Program-made: the position numbers and the translations under genes | Shown: piece by piece, positions 10,801-22,680 of the stretch | Layout of the letters: every line of letters begins with the position of its first letter | Numbering within the stretch: position 1 is the first letter of the stretch | Notes under the pieces: model-generated | Told to the model about the DNA's origin: nothing | What the model saw: the letters and a program-made list of their open reading frames with translations, nothing else | Databases searched by the model: none | DNA from: Gigaspora rosea | Lineage: Eukaryota; Glomeromycota; Glomeromycetes; Diversisporales; Gigasporaceae | NCBI GenBank assembly: GCA_003550325.1 | Contig: QKWP01001095.1 | Span: forward strand, 92,939 to 156,938 | DNA length: 64,000 nt | Direction: 5' to 3'

Positions 10801-11690
10801 TTGTTAGATGAAACCTTTTTTCATAATAACAAAAGATGAAACCTAAGCCCAAAATGATGAAACCCCTGTAAAAGATGAAACTCCAATTTCTTCTAACAAA
10901 AGATGAAAATAAATCTACAATTTTATATATTTAAAAAAAAAAATAAAATAAAAAATAAATAATTTATCATTGAGGTTTTTTATTTATGTTTAATGATAGA
11001 GAATTTTATTAACTTGATTGACTTATATATTTGGTTTTTAAAAAAGCCAATTACAGAAATTATAAATAGGAAATAGCCCATTAACATCTCAAATCTTTAA
11101 ATAAATAAATAAATATAAATGTATTATAGTAAATTTAATTCAAAAATTTTTCACTAAAAAAATGTAATTACATGCAATAAGTTTAATCTCATAATTCAAC
11201 ATTAATAACTCAAAATTTATTAAGTAATTTTCTAAGAGTTTATGATATTGTCATATCGAGTTTAGCTCTCCATTAAGCATTGATAATTGGCATTCTTTAT
11301 TAATATATATGTACAGTACATCATATAAGGTAGCTGCATAACTACATTGTGCTAAAGTAATAAATCTCTTCTTATTAAGTTTTTTATTAAAATTTATTTA
11401 AGTATAAATTGTATATTTTAAATTTTAGTCTAATATGTATATAAATATAGAGAGCAAAAGTGCTCTTATTTACACTTATTTATTATATAATCTGTTCTTT
11501 ACTTTTATTAGTTTTGTTACCTTATACAGTTTCATTTTCATCACTTTTCATTAGTTTCATTACCATTCACCAGTTTTGTTACCTTTGTCGGTTTTGTTAT
11601 TTTATTATTTGAGATTTTAGTTAATGAAAGATGAAATTAGATTTCATATTTTGTCAGTTTAAAACCTTGAGATTTTATCTAACAACTATA
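10797..11690. repeat. Inverted-repeat segment with AGATGAAAC motifs
   Basis: AGTTGTTAGATGAAA at the left faces TTTATCTAACAACT at the right. The left arm repeats AGATGAAAC several times (10806-10905); the right arm repeats GTTTCATT/TTTTGTTACC (11515-11600). Together with the neighbouring MITE it splits the tandem array, so it is probably an inserted foldback-type element. Most of the interior is AT-rich and featureless. Confidence 0.45.
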
Positions 11691-11905
11691 GTTAGTGTTA
11701 GTAGAAAAGTAGCTTGGGCTTGATAATCTTTTTTTTGTTGCTATTTTGTAATTGCCTTTTGCTAGTTATTGGAGTCATTTATTTTGGATTCTCTTCTTTG
11801 TTGCTAGTATTACTATCTAGTTAGAGTAAGCGCTAGTATTGTCCTTTTTCATATTAATGTTAGTAGAAAAAGTTGCTTGGATTTAACAAATTTTTTTTTT
11901 TTACA
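11691..11905 (+). repeat. Tandem repeat of about 170-bp units (block 2)
   Basis: Resumes the array of 10050-10635 with the same order of landmarks (GTTAGTAGAAAAGTAGCTTGGG, TTGCCTTTTGCTAG, AGAGTAAGCGCTAGTATTGTCC). Confidence 0.65.
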
Positions 11906-13329
11906 AGCTATCATAGTTTTTGTATATCCACCCTATGTTATAAAAAATTCAGATACTGACATACTAACTATCATAGTAGTATACTTGAAAGGAAATTCCA
12001 GACTGAAAAGAGCTTATAGCTGTGGTTCTGATAGATTAAGTTAGTTTGTACTAGATTTATTATGATTTGTATGGTAATTTACTATAAAAAAATTTTATAT
12101 CTGTACTTTAGACACCTGGAAGGAAAAGTTAAAAACACAAAGAATTCATAGCCACTAGTAAGTGATTTTGATAGTGTTAAATTAGGTATTTATTCCATGG
12201 GTACTATGTAACTATCTGTGTTTTTTCTTCTAGATTATTTGCACCAGTCTATATAAAAATCACATGATTTTTATATAAACTAGTAAGAATATTTTTTAAG
12301 TTATAGTATGTTGTCAAAATAATTTAAAATCTGGTTTAATGTTACATTAGTAAAACTATTTATTATTTTTTTCAAATATTTAAATAAAATATTAAATTCT
12401 TATTGATTGTTATGATATAACTTTTATAGTAAATTTATTATTTGTGCAATTTCTATTTGGGTGAAAAAGTTAAATTCTTTTGGCCAATACAATAATACTA
12501 CTTGTAACCAGTATTTAAAATTCAAATCTAAAGTTATGTTCTCAAAAGAACATAATTTAAATTTTTATTGTTCTCAAAAACTTTTTAATGTTCATTATAT
12601 ATTAAATAAATTGAATATTAATTTTTAAAAAATGTTCATATTTTATACTTACAATTCACATACTAAGTTCATATTTATCTATTTAAAGTTTGTTTATAAT
12701 TCTTTATATTTTTTCAACATAACACAATATATTATACAATTCAATTTCTAATAATTTTGTTAAATTTCAAGTGCTTTTATATTTGCTTATAATAAAACAA
12801 GACTTTCTATAATATTTTACTGATGCTACTATTGGTTAATGTAATAAATAAATTAGAATCAAATTACTTAGTTATTTAACTATTTAAATTTCATACTAAC
12901 AAATACTTTGTATCTTTTTGCTTGCTTAGTATTAGCATATCATTTGACACAAATTATCTATATAAGTTTATACAATAATAATACTCTTGCACAATTAATG
13001 AATATTTTATTTTAAAAACCTTAAAGATAATTTTCTTAATATTTATTTGTTATCTAAGTTATATTGTGCAACTTTAAATATATGTGCTATATATAGTATG
13101 TATATACATATGTATATATGTATATACATATATATATTTATGCAGAATTTGTTATGATCAAATTACATTATCAAATTGATAAACATTTTATATAATTTAT
13201 TGTTCTTATTAATAAATCTAGAATATAAAAATTTTATAAATGTTCTCTTTGAACCATCAATTAAGAGAGCCTTTTCTAAATATCAATGTTCTTAAAAAAA
13301 TTCAAATGTTTATTGAAAACCATAAGAAC
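11906..13329. other. AT-rich DNA without recognisable gene
   Basis: No coding frame or clear element. An alternating TATGTATATACATA tract lies at 13088-13140, and scattered TGTTCT/AGAACA words occur at 12535-12600 and 13240-13335. Confidence 0.5.
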
Positions 13330-13940
13330 ATTGAATTTTATACACTGCTTGTAACTGGTACTATAGTACTATTTAAGACAAAAAATATTTAGTTGATGTG
13401 ATAGTATATTAGTATAAAAGGTTTAAATTATTTTGGTTAACTTAATTGTATCTATTATTAAGAGCAAAAGGTTAAAATTTTCTTGACTTTATAGTAGCAT
13501 TTTTTTAAATAATTTAACAAACAAAAGATTTTAAAAATTCATTTGCTTAATTTGAAAAAGCTTTTATGTTGACACAAATACTTTTTACTAAAGTTTTAAA
13601 TTCTTTTTGCTAAAATTCTTATGAGTGATGCAATAGTACTATTAAGAATGATAGGCTTTTAAAATTCTGTTAGCTACTACAATAGTATTTTTTAGGATAA
13701 AAGGATTTATAATTCTTTTGTGGATATAATAGTACTCTTTAGACAAAAGCTTAGCTAACAAGTAGAATTATCTAAGATAAAACTTAAAAGCATTAGCTGA
13801 CATATTATTTAGAGCAAAATTTTAAAAATTACTAGTACTATTTATTAAAGCTTTAAAATTCTCTTGATATTTAAGTAAATGAATAGTTTAGGATTTTTGG
13901 TTGGTACAATAGTGTAAGTTCTTAAAATTCTTAGCTGGTC
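13330..13940 (+). repeat. Diverged tandem repeat (AATAGTACTATTTA...AAAATTCTT)
   Basis: Roughly ten degenerate units of 50-60 bp share ACAATAGTACT-TTTA followed by G-ACAAAAG and TTTAAAATTCTT. A possible stray unit lies at 12465. Divergence is high, so unit boundaries are approximate. Confidence 0.5.
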
Positions 13941-14556
13941 AAAAATTTTTTTGTAATTAAAAAATAATATTAGAAGAGCATAAAAATGAATAAATAATTT
14001 AAATATTTACTTTTTAATCTGTCATGAAATTTCTTGATTTATTTACTGGTATTAAAAAAATTTACATATTGTTATATTATACTCATAAAATAATCATGTT
14101 ATTTAATAGTAACTACATGGATGAAGGCCATGTGATTTTACTATTAATTTATAAAATATACTGTATTTACTGATACTCATTAAATAACAAAAATGTATAA
14201 ATTAATTAAGATTTGTATAGAAATTTGCTGTAAAAAATTTGATTACTGTACTTACAATAGTAATGGGCAATATGTGTGATCCATGTGAGATTTTTAATAT
14301 AAAATTATCTGCTCTATGTTAGCATTACATCTTTCTGGTACAACCTAATTTTGCCAACAGCTATTTTACTGACAAACAAATTTGGTTTGATTTAGGGTTA
14401 GGGTTGGTTTACTTTATTATTAGTGTTAGCTAAAGATAAATTGTCATTAAAATGCTATTAGTGAAATCTACTAAAACCTATCTTTTTATATATATATATA
14501 CTAGGATAGTAATTCAGCTAACTAATCAAAACTATATATATATATTTTTTTACCAG
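13941..14556. other. AT-rich DNA without recognisable gene
   Basis: No gene seen. TTTAGGGTTAGGGTTGG at 14394 is a short telomere-like word; 14480-14550 holds two TATATATA tracts flanking a short spacer. Confidence 0.45.
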
Positions 14557-15050
14557 GAACGAATGCAATGAGTGCATGGTTTTACGCTGTTTGGAGTGGT
14601 ATTTGTCCGCAAAATCTTAATTTTGATTGGTCTGCATGACTTATTCGTCAAATTTTGTTTATTTTTCACGTGTGAATTCATCACACTATTATTTTTCATG
14701 TATGAATCCATTACACCTTATATGCATACATATGTATGTGTATTCTCGTAATATGTAGTACAATATGAGATTGATGAAAGTGCCTATATGTGCAAATCTA
14801 TGATTACGCATAATTACATAATAATTTAAAATGCAGGGAATCGCAAACATAAGTTGCAATAGCTAATAATATTAAAAGCAATGTTTTTAGACGCAAAAAT
14901 TGGTGACCCGATGCAATTTGATTTGTCTATTTATCTGATATTTGGCATTTTTCATTTTTTTTCATTGGATCTTTTATCGGGTTGATGAATGATAATTGCT
15001 GATTGTCAAAGCAATTTACGAAACGTTTTTTGGATAATCGGATGACCTGT
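14557..15050 (+). mobile_element. Composite element, outer part (CCGTTCCTGGT family)
   Basis: Begins TACCAGGAACGAATGCAATG, includes TCCGCAAAATCTTAATTTTGATTGG and a block with TTAGACGCAAAAATTGGTGACCCG that matches, inverted, the middles of 43110-44415 and 53670-54831. The remainder of the family sequence resumes at 16780 beyond an inserted stretch. Confidence 0.65.
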
Positions 15051-15232
15051 AACGCCAAAATAAGGCTTATATCAAAGTACAATTATCCGTCTATTCCACT
15101 GGCCAATCAAATATTCTAATGTAGTCACACAAAATAGAGCTTATATCAATGTTTTTTAACACCTTAAACAATGAATTTTCCAAATTCGCTTCTGTTCTTT
15201 ATGATTTTGGGCTGACCATCGTCCTACCATAT

Positions 15233-15574
15233 GGAGTGCTCCGTATTAAAAGGGCCCATTTTTACAATTTTTTGAAAAATGAGTTTTTATTAAATTCATG
15301 TAAATTTTGACATAATTGATATTTTTCAATTATTAATAAAAGTTGATTTGCATAATAAAAAATCAAGATAATTTAAAAAGAAAAATTACATGAGGCTGCG
15401 TAGAGCCAACACGTCACGAGATTATCCGATAGTCACCTGCCTTCTTTAACCAATCAAAATCGTGAAATTTAATTAATCCCGAATCAGTCCGAAAATCAAA
15501 ACAAATGGTTAAACTCAATTATCTCAAAATGAGATAAATGTAAAAATGGGACCTTTTAATACGGAGCACTCCAT
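15233..15574. mobile_element. 342-bp MITE with about 33-bp inverted ends
   Basis: GGAGTGCTCCGTATTAAAAG...GGGCCCATTTTTAC on the left matches, inverted, GTAAAAATGGGACC...TTTTAATACGGAGCACTCC on the right with one mismatch. Both ends are bordered by ATAT/TATA-like sequence, so a short target duplication is likely but ambiguous. Confidence 0.8.
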
Positions 15575-16186
15575 ATATGGTTGTTATATGTTATGTAACG
15601 TAATTGATTCATTTTTGGCTGTTGTTCTCTTTAATGCAGAGATCGACATAAAAATTTTCTCGCAACACCCAGAAAAGGAAATTTTTACTCTCGCCATTTT
15701 TTATATATATTATATATATATTATATATACTGTATATATATATTTAACATACTAGAAAAAAAAACAAAAAAAAATTGAATCGTTTAAAAAACAATTAAAT
15801 TTTAGTAAAGAAAGTATCCTTTTGGCATTATATGCCAACTTCCATCTATAGTTATGCTTCTACTTTTCAAATTTTTTTAGACTTTGCATTTTTTTTTCTC
15901 CGAATATTTTGACGGTATGACGAATTGATAATCAATGATCGTCAAATAATATAATGAAAGGCAAAAGAACTATAGCAGCAAAGCGAACTCAGCGTCCTAA
16001 GCCCCCTGATCAATACAAAATTTATGTGATTTGTCACACGTAGATCAATTTGCACTATATTCATTTACCAATAGCAATTTAGATTCAGATTTGAATATAT
16101 TAATTGTATAACATTTAGTAACTGTTATATTTGGCAGGTGATAAGGTCACAATATTATCATTTCACATGACTAATAAAAGCTTTAA

Positions 16187-16600
16187 AGTTAATGCACCAG
16201 CTTTGGCCCAGAGGGGTCCATATTGTTGTATTATATTCAAGACGGAACATCTAATGACAGAATGAAAATGCTTTAATCTAATGCACAAGCTTTGGCCCCA
16301 GAGAGAGCCCAAATTAGTGCATTAAATTCAAAACAGAATATCTAATGACAGAAAGGAAATGCTTTAAATTTAATGCATCAACTTTGCCCAATTTATGCAT
16401 TGAATTCAGGATGGAAAACCTAATGTCGGAAAGGAAATGCTTTAAATTTAATGCACCAGCTTTGGCCCCGGAAGGGCCAAATTTGGTTCATTAAATTCAA
16501 GATGGAACACCTAATAACTAAAGCAAATACTTTAAATCAAATGCACTAGCTTTGGCCCGGAAGGGCCCAAATTGGTGCATTAAATTTAAGACACTTTATG
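16187..16600 (+). repeat. Five tandem units of about 80-95 bp
   Basis: Each unit starts AATGCACCAGCTTTGGCCC, continues GAGGGCCCAAATTGGTGCATTAAATTCAAGA, and ends TAATGACAGAAAGGAAATGCTTTAAAT. The third unit is shortened. The inner TGCACCAG/TTGGTGCA words make each unit partly self-complementary. Confidence 0.82.
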
Positions 16601-16779
16601 ATAGGAAAGCTTAAGAAAAATTTTCTTTCCGAAATAAAAATAAGAATAAAACAAATAATTTATTACATTTAGTATATGGGTGGTGAAGCCATTCGCATGA
16701 TCATGTTCTAGTTATACTTAATAAAGCTATTTTAAACAAAAAAATAGCTAAAAAAAAAAAGTCAATCAAAGTTTCACTA

Positions 16780-17200
16780 ATTGGAAGGCATTTATATAAT
16801 GGTCTAAAGTTTAAGAATAAGTGCAAGTGCAAGAAAAATGCAAGCGCAAGTGCAAAAACAAGAACAACATGATATTAATAAAATAGTGAATATATTAGCA
16901 AATACTAGAAAAAATTTACATTCCACTAAAAATTTATTATTAATACTAATTTTCTCTGCGGTTCTTATAGTTGTAATTTTATATCGACACACCACACAAT
17001 AATATTATGGTTATATCCAAAATGTGATCAATGTGCTAAAACTAATATAGCAACATGATCAAGTAATTATGTTTTAACGCTTTTGTTTGGTTATACAGCC
17101 CATGATCAAAATGTTAAGACTAAATACATATCGATGAGCAAGTTATGATCAAGAATATCATCCTATCAATCTTGCCAAATCAAACACAATCAAAGCTTCT
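16780..17200 (+). mobile_element. Composite element, inner part
   Basis: Carries the family's CAAGTGCAAG tract, GAATATATTAGCAAATACTAG, TTACATTCCACTAAA, and the block around ATGTGATCAATGTGCTAAAAC ending near GATGAGCAAGTTATGATC. This order matches 2129-2585 and, inverted, 43200-43760. It is the continuation of 14557-15050, the two being separated by inserted DNA. Confidence 0.6.
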
Positions 17201-17639
17201 AAATATTCATCAAACCAATTCTAAGAAACATTTAAAATTCAAACTCCAGAAACAATAATTTTGAATGATTATAATAATACCATTCAAACGAACGTGCAAA
17301 AACTGAAACCATAGATAACTCAATTAATTCTAATAATTTTGATCAAAAAAATAAAATACCCTTATCTAAAAAAAAAAAACAGAAAATACTATATCTAATC
17401 AAAATAAAAATAAAAAATGATCAAATCAAACTATATGCGATCCTAAACGATCATCTTTAGTAATAGATTTAGCTAATTCGATGATGAATAAATATAATTA
17501 TTTTATCATTTAAAATTTTATTCCTTAAATATTTTTTTCCTATTGTAATTTGTAATATTTTCTTGATAAATTTTCTTTAATATTTTTTTTTAAAAAATAT
17601 TTATAAAGTTGAGCTATTTATTTTAAAAATTGTATGTAT

Positions 17640-17799
17640 ATATGAAGACCCATAAAAAAAGAAGAAGTAGGCAAAAAATTTTGATTCCGTAATTTTATAA
17701 AAATTATGGTCTATTATTCTAATTCTTCGAGAAATTGCATTTTTTTGTAAAAAAATTTTTTTGACCTACTGCCTCTTTTTGCTGTGGGATTCCTATATG
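17640..17799. mobile_element. 160-bp MITE
   Basis: Left ATATGAAGACCCATAAAAAA...AGAAGTAGGCAAAAAATTTT is an imperfect inverted copy of right TTTTTTTGACCTACTGCC...TCTTTTTGCTGTGGGATTCC. Confidence 0.6.
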
Positions 17800-17896
17800 C
17801 TAAAATCAAATTAAAATATAAATAATTTTCTAAATACTATTAATTCTCAAACGACTTATATTTAAACTCAATTCTTTCTTATAAAATTTGATCAAT

Positions 17897-18127
17897 AACT
17901 GTGACAGATTAAAATGAAATCAGATTAAAATAAAAATTTTCTATTTTTTAAGCAAAGTTTTAAAATTTTTTATGGGACATTTTTGGGGGGTTTTTTTAGC
18001 ATTAGGGTTAGGGTTATGGTTAGGGTTATTAATAAATGAGTATATGTGGGTTTTATAAGCTTTAAAGGTGAGCAAGAGAGGTCCCCAGTTTCATTTTAAT
18101 CTGATTTCATTTTAATCTGCTACAATA
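17897..18127. mobile_element. MITE with telomere-like core
   Basis: Inverted ends GACAGATTAAAATGAAATCA and TGATTTCATTTTAATCTGCT enclose a core with TTAGGGTTAGGGTTATGGTTAGGG (split here as two TTAGGG pairs) preceded by a run GGGGGG. A diverged core copy lies at 2868. Confidence 0.65.
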
Positions 18128-18356
18128 ACTAAAAAAATTTATACTACTAAACGCGTTACGTAAGCAACGTAAGTTATGCTAGTTTATAATAAATAGCATA
18201 GACTATTAAAATAACAAACATATAATTATTCACTACTATCAAAATACACTAATGAAATGCTAGTTCAACAATAATCTATTAAACATTAAATATGTATTCA
18301 GTTCTTATTGATTTCCTATTTATGTTTGCTTTAACTATTTGTTAACTATATACCTT

Positions 18357-18403
18357 CGTTTCTGGTTTCTAGCGTGACAGCATCGCGCAGCTACTTTATT
18401 AAA
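18357..18403 (+). repeat. CG-rich hairpin motif (copy 1)
   Basis: Reads TTCGTTTCTGGTTTCTAGCG-TGACAGCATCGCGCAGCTACTTT. It is a decayed member of a six-copy motif consisting of CCGTTCCTGGTTT, a GCGCGAC-NNN-GTCGCGC stem and AGCTA. In this copy one stem pair is lost. Confidence 0.55.
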
Positions 18404-18639
18404 TATTAGAGGTGTAGCTCCTGCCCAAACTTTATTAATACTTAAGCAAATTGACATATGGTGGTGCCTTTTATATATACATATTATATACAAGTATTAA
18501 GACTAGGACTTCAGCTGTGAAACCTTTTATCTACAGCTAAAACCCACCAGAGCCTTCTATATTCCTATTTATATAGTTGACCTGGATTTGTACGTCCCTT
18601 CTCAACCAACAATCACATTCACATATCCGCCACTTTACC

Positions 18640-19695
18640 CACATTTCCTAATTTGTTACTTCCAATTTGGTGTGTGTTGCCAGGTAGGCACTTGATGCTT
18701 CCAAGTTGGTGTACCTGAAATCTGGTTACCTAGAAAATTCCTTACTAGTGCACTTCTCAGGGGTTCATATCTCAAGCCATGCAGCTGCCTCTACCACATT
18801 GGGTAAGTATCTCAAGCCTGCATGCTGCCCAACTAGCCGGTTTCCTGCGACTTGAGGACCCAGGATTTAACGTTCCGAATTTGGAAATATGCGAACAACT
18901 GTACTTTCTACTATGGTAATGAGGTACCTGGGCATGTTTCGCAATGCTTCCAGTACCGAATATAGTTGAATAGCATTATGAGGCTAGAGAGAACCTGATC
19001 ACAACTGCATGTACTTATACCAACATATACCCGTATTGGTGTTCCCAAATTCTCTTAGCATCCGAAGACTCCCATATGGGTACGCCCAGAGCTCCGTTGG
19101 GTCCTAACACGTACACTTCTCTATGTTTACACCTCTTATTGGCTAATTAGTTCTGTCTGCCCTTGCAAAGTTCACTAGACCCTAGTACCCGGTTAGTCAC
19201 TCTTTGGATCCTTTTCACCAGTTATCCAGACTACCAATCCAGTTGGCCCGGAAGGATAGGTCTGCCAGGCTTTAGATGCCTAAGGTCTCCCTTTTTTTGG
19301 TTCATGCTTCTATAACACATGACCTGACCTTTTCCTCCGGTGCAACTCCGGCAGCTAGCTTGGTGGGCCCCCTTTGCTATATGGGCTCTTGCCCGTCCAG
19401 ATTTCCCTGTCAGTCACCGCTAAGATCCTTTTCCCCAGTACCGTCGAAAGTCCAGCTACCTCTCCACTCAGAGCTTGCCAAACGGGTTTCAATTGTTCCG
19501 GTCCCTTGGATTTGGCTGTGTAACTTACATAACTACGCCAAAGCTTCCATTCAAGTAGTAGTACCAAGGTTACAGATAATATACCCGACCGATCGATGAA
19601 CAAATGTTACTGTAACACAGGCCTATTTTTTCAATTCATCTCCAGTGGAATTTGGGGGTGACAACCAGACAGCTTCTCTATATCGCCACACCCTG
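18640..19695 (-). mobile_element. Second SINE-like copy, inverted, promoter-damaged
   Basis: Read on the minus strand from 19695: AGGGTGTGGCGATATAGAGA...TGTCACCCCCAAATTCC, then AGGCCTGTGTTACAGTAAC, GGAACCGG-like and CCTTCCGGGCCAACTGGATT, in the same order as 8857-9811. The stretch holding the B-box is missing (CCCCAAATTCC joins directly to ACTGGAGATG), so internal Pol III transcription is unlikely. The distal third is strongly diverged and no A-rich tail is visible. Open frames on both strands here are incidental. Confidence 0.62.
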
Positions 19696-20800
19696 TTAAT
19701 CAAAACTATATTATTAAACTATAATATTTAATATATTATAGGTTTTTCACATTATACAAACAAAATTAATTTGACAATAATATTAATAAGCAATAAAATA
19801 TATTATTAAAATCTTAGTTTCAATATGATTCAATATATAAAAAATCAAGGAATTAGTAAAAATTTTTATAGATTGTTGTAACATAATAGAAAACAAAGTT
19901 ACACTCAAAAATATTTTGCTAATATGTAAGTTTTGAGTCTTTAACTAACATAATATATAAATTTTATTAAAAAAATAATATCCAATAAGTACAATAAAAT
20001 TTTATTAGAACTTTTGCAGAAAATTAAATGTAACTTTTTGGAAATATTTTTATTTAAACACCATACTAGTATATATGTATATAAGTACAGAAATAAATTT
20101 TTTAAGTTGTCATTATTAATAAAATAGAAAATCTAGACTTTAATTTTTTGTATAAAATATTACACCACGAATGTTGTATATTATATAGGTGAAATCTCTA
20201 ATTTTAATAATTATATAATATAAATGGTAAGACTAAATAAAATTTGAACTATTATTTAAACTACTTTAATAATTATCTATTTTACATTGGTACTAAACTT
20301 AGTATACTACAAAAAAATTGTTTTTGGACTAACTATTTAAAAAATTTTATTTATATTCTACTAAAATAAATTTTGATATTAAACTAATATCTGTATACAA
20401 TTTGAATAATATTTATTAATAAAATTTTGTATAAAACAGTTTTAAAACTGCTGTTTTTTATAAAAATTTTCTGTACTTAATTTAGTACAGTAATAAAAAA
20501 TTAATATTGCTAAAGATTTTTGATAAAATATAAAAATATAAAATTTTTAGATTATTTTAGTTCAAATTTTGATTTTAAAAAAATTATTTTATTTAAAAAC
20601 ATTTTTAAAATAGTTATATAAGCATATTTAAGGTAATACAAATCTAAATATATTAGTCTATTTTTATATTTTATATAGTAAATCATATGTTTTTATTAAT
20701 AAATTTTATAAAAAAATTGCTAAACTTAAATTTTTTATGGGTTTTATAATTTACCACCATGGCAATGTACTGCCACCTTGATCAACCAATTAGAATAAAG
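19696..20800. other. Very AT-rich DNA without recognisable gene
   Basis: No coding signal. Short words of the type ACTAAA(C/T)TTAGTA recur. Confidence 0.5.
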
Positions 20801-21050
20801 GATCAGGTGTAACATGAAATCAAAGCGATTATGATTTTTTTCAAAAATCGGCTATAGCGCGAAATTTTGTCTATGAAATCATTTTTCATGCATTAACAAA
20901 AAAAATTACTCTCAAAATTTTGGATTAGCATCTTTTTGCTAAATTGCCCTACCCTAACACTAACCCTTATCCTAACCCTATCCCTCACCCTCACCCTAAC
21001 TCTAAACTAATGAATTAATTTATTGTTTTGATTTTACATTACACCAGATC
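20801..21050. mobile_element. 250-bp MITE with CCCTAA-like core
   Basis: GATCAGGTGTAACATGAAAT-CAAAGC at the left mirrors GTTTTGATTTTACATTACACC-AGATC at the right. The core (20949-21004) is a degenerate CCCTAACACTAACCC/CCCTCACCCTAAC tract. Confidence 0.7.
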
Positions 21051-21384
21051 TTATAGGGTGCGGTGTATCACATATGCGAAAAAATCAAAATTCATTTTTT
21101 ATAACTATTATCCTACTAATTCAATTTTAATAATTTTATATTATTAAAATCAGAAAAATTAACACTAAATATAATAAAATTTAAAAAGAACTTGATTAAA
21201 TAAAATTTTACTATTTTTATTTTTATAAAATTTAACTAAAATCTTAGTATCAAAAAATATACTCAAAAATTTTTAAACTTGCTAATATAACTTTTGTTAA
21301 ATTAGCTAACTTTTAAATATACTAAAATAAAATATAAATATATATATATTTAATTTAAAGTTAATAAAAAAATTTTCAAAATTT

Positions 21385-21560
21385 GAATTTTATAACTGTT
21401 CTAAATTTAGTATTTTGTACTAAATTTAGTATAGTAAATGGATAGTTTTTAAAATAATATTTAATAAAGCAGTTAATATTATAAATTAACAAATAATTTA
21501 TTTAAAAAGTATACTAAATCTAGTACAAAATACTAAATCTAGTACAGGTAAATTAATTTA
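21385..21560. repeat. Clustered ACTAAATTTAGTA palindromes
   Basis: TACTAAATTTAGTA and TACTAAATCTAGTACA occur about five times; the word itself is self-complementary, so pairs can form stems. Confidence 0.6.
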
Positions 21561-21624
21561 TTAAAAAATATACTTACTTTCTTAAGTTCTAATTATATAA
21601 AAAAATGTTACAGATTTCTTCAAG

Positions 21625-22680
21625 TTTATTAATAATTTTTTTTATCTAAAGGTACATCATCTAAATTGCTTTCTTGATATATTGAAATCAAATATTCAGA
21701 ATGTTGATTAATAGAGCTATTGATCTTTTTTAAGATTTTATTTTGGTTAGTGTTATCAAATCGCTCTTCAACATCTAAGGAAAGATAAGTAAATTCTTCT
21801 GGTAATTCTATATTATATTTATGTGAAATAGCAAATATTTGTTTATAGGGTAGAGTATCTTAAATATGCTTTACAATTGCAGATAAAATTATTATTATAA
21901 TATCAACTATATAATCATATTCATTTTGAGTTGATATTATAATAAATATAGATTCATTCAAACAAAAAATTGAATTACTATCAATGTTAATTGAATTGGT
22001 TTTAAATTTTCAGCAGGTTTTGTGGTGTGAACCTATTTGACCAATATTTAATTCATATCAAATAGTTTCTTTATAATAATCTTTTAAAATATTTACTATC
22101 AATTTATTAATAAAAAAATCAATATGGTGATTAAGATATGCTACAAGGTAAATATACTTAGTTTTTTTATAATATACTTCAATATAATTATTTGTATTTG
22201 TACCATTAAGATAATTATAATGTTAATATTTTATCCATATTTCTGTAATTAAAAATTTTGTTATAATAAATTAATACTTTTAAATACAAAAAAGAACAAT
22301 ATTATATTTTAACACTATATACCTAACAATTATAAATACAATTATTTAAAAATATAAATGTTTAGTTTATCTTTTTTTTAATATATTCAACAAAGTATAG
22401 CACTGCTATTGTATACTACCATTTTTGTATAAATTGGTTAATTGTAATATCTACATTATTCTCATAATCAATATTAAGCAATTGGTTCATATCATTAAAC
22501 AAACTATTCTGGTTTTCTGATTTGATTTTTTTAGAAATCCAATGTCTCCAAGTACGTTTAACATGCTACTAGCATAAAAAAACTTTAGACTGAAAAAATA
22601 CATTGTGAATAATATTTATTTCTGCATTATTATTATCTAGCATTACAATTTTTAATATTAAATATATAACATCATAAATA
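21625..22680 (-). pseudogene. Mutator-like (MULE) transposase, decayed
   Basis: Minus-strand translation reveals a MULE transposase. From 22680 one frame gives MLDNNNAEINIIHNVFFQSK, VFLC**HVKRTWRHWISKKI (the usual C-W-W-H-V block with both Trp codons now TAG), then FNDMNQLLNIDYENN and QKW*. After a diverged stretch comes TNNYIEVYYKKTKYIYL (family form TNNYIESWHN-LK--YL), NILKDYYKETI*YELNIGQIG, and a damaged SWIM-like tail ending IELPEEFTYLSLDVEE. The Asp of the MLDN motif and the His remain. At least five in-frame stops exclude function. The true 5' part would lie above 22680 but is replaced by the palindromic array. Confidence 0.72.

Noticed and set aside
17990-18030. True interstitial telomere
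   Set aside because: The TTAGGG tract is short and sits symmetrically between MITE ends, so it belongs to the element.
19276-19603. 107-codon (+) and 82-codon (-) frames
   Set aside because: Both lie in the inverted SINE-like copy; the higher G+C lowers stop frequency. No homologous frame in the first copy.
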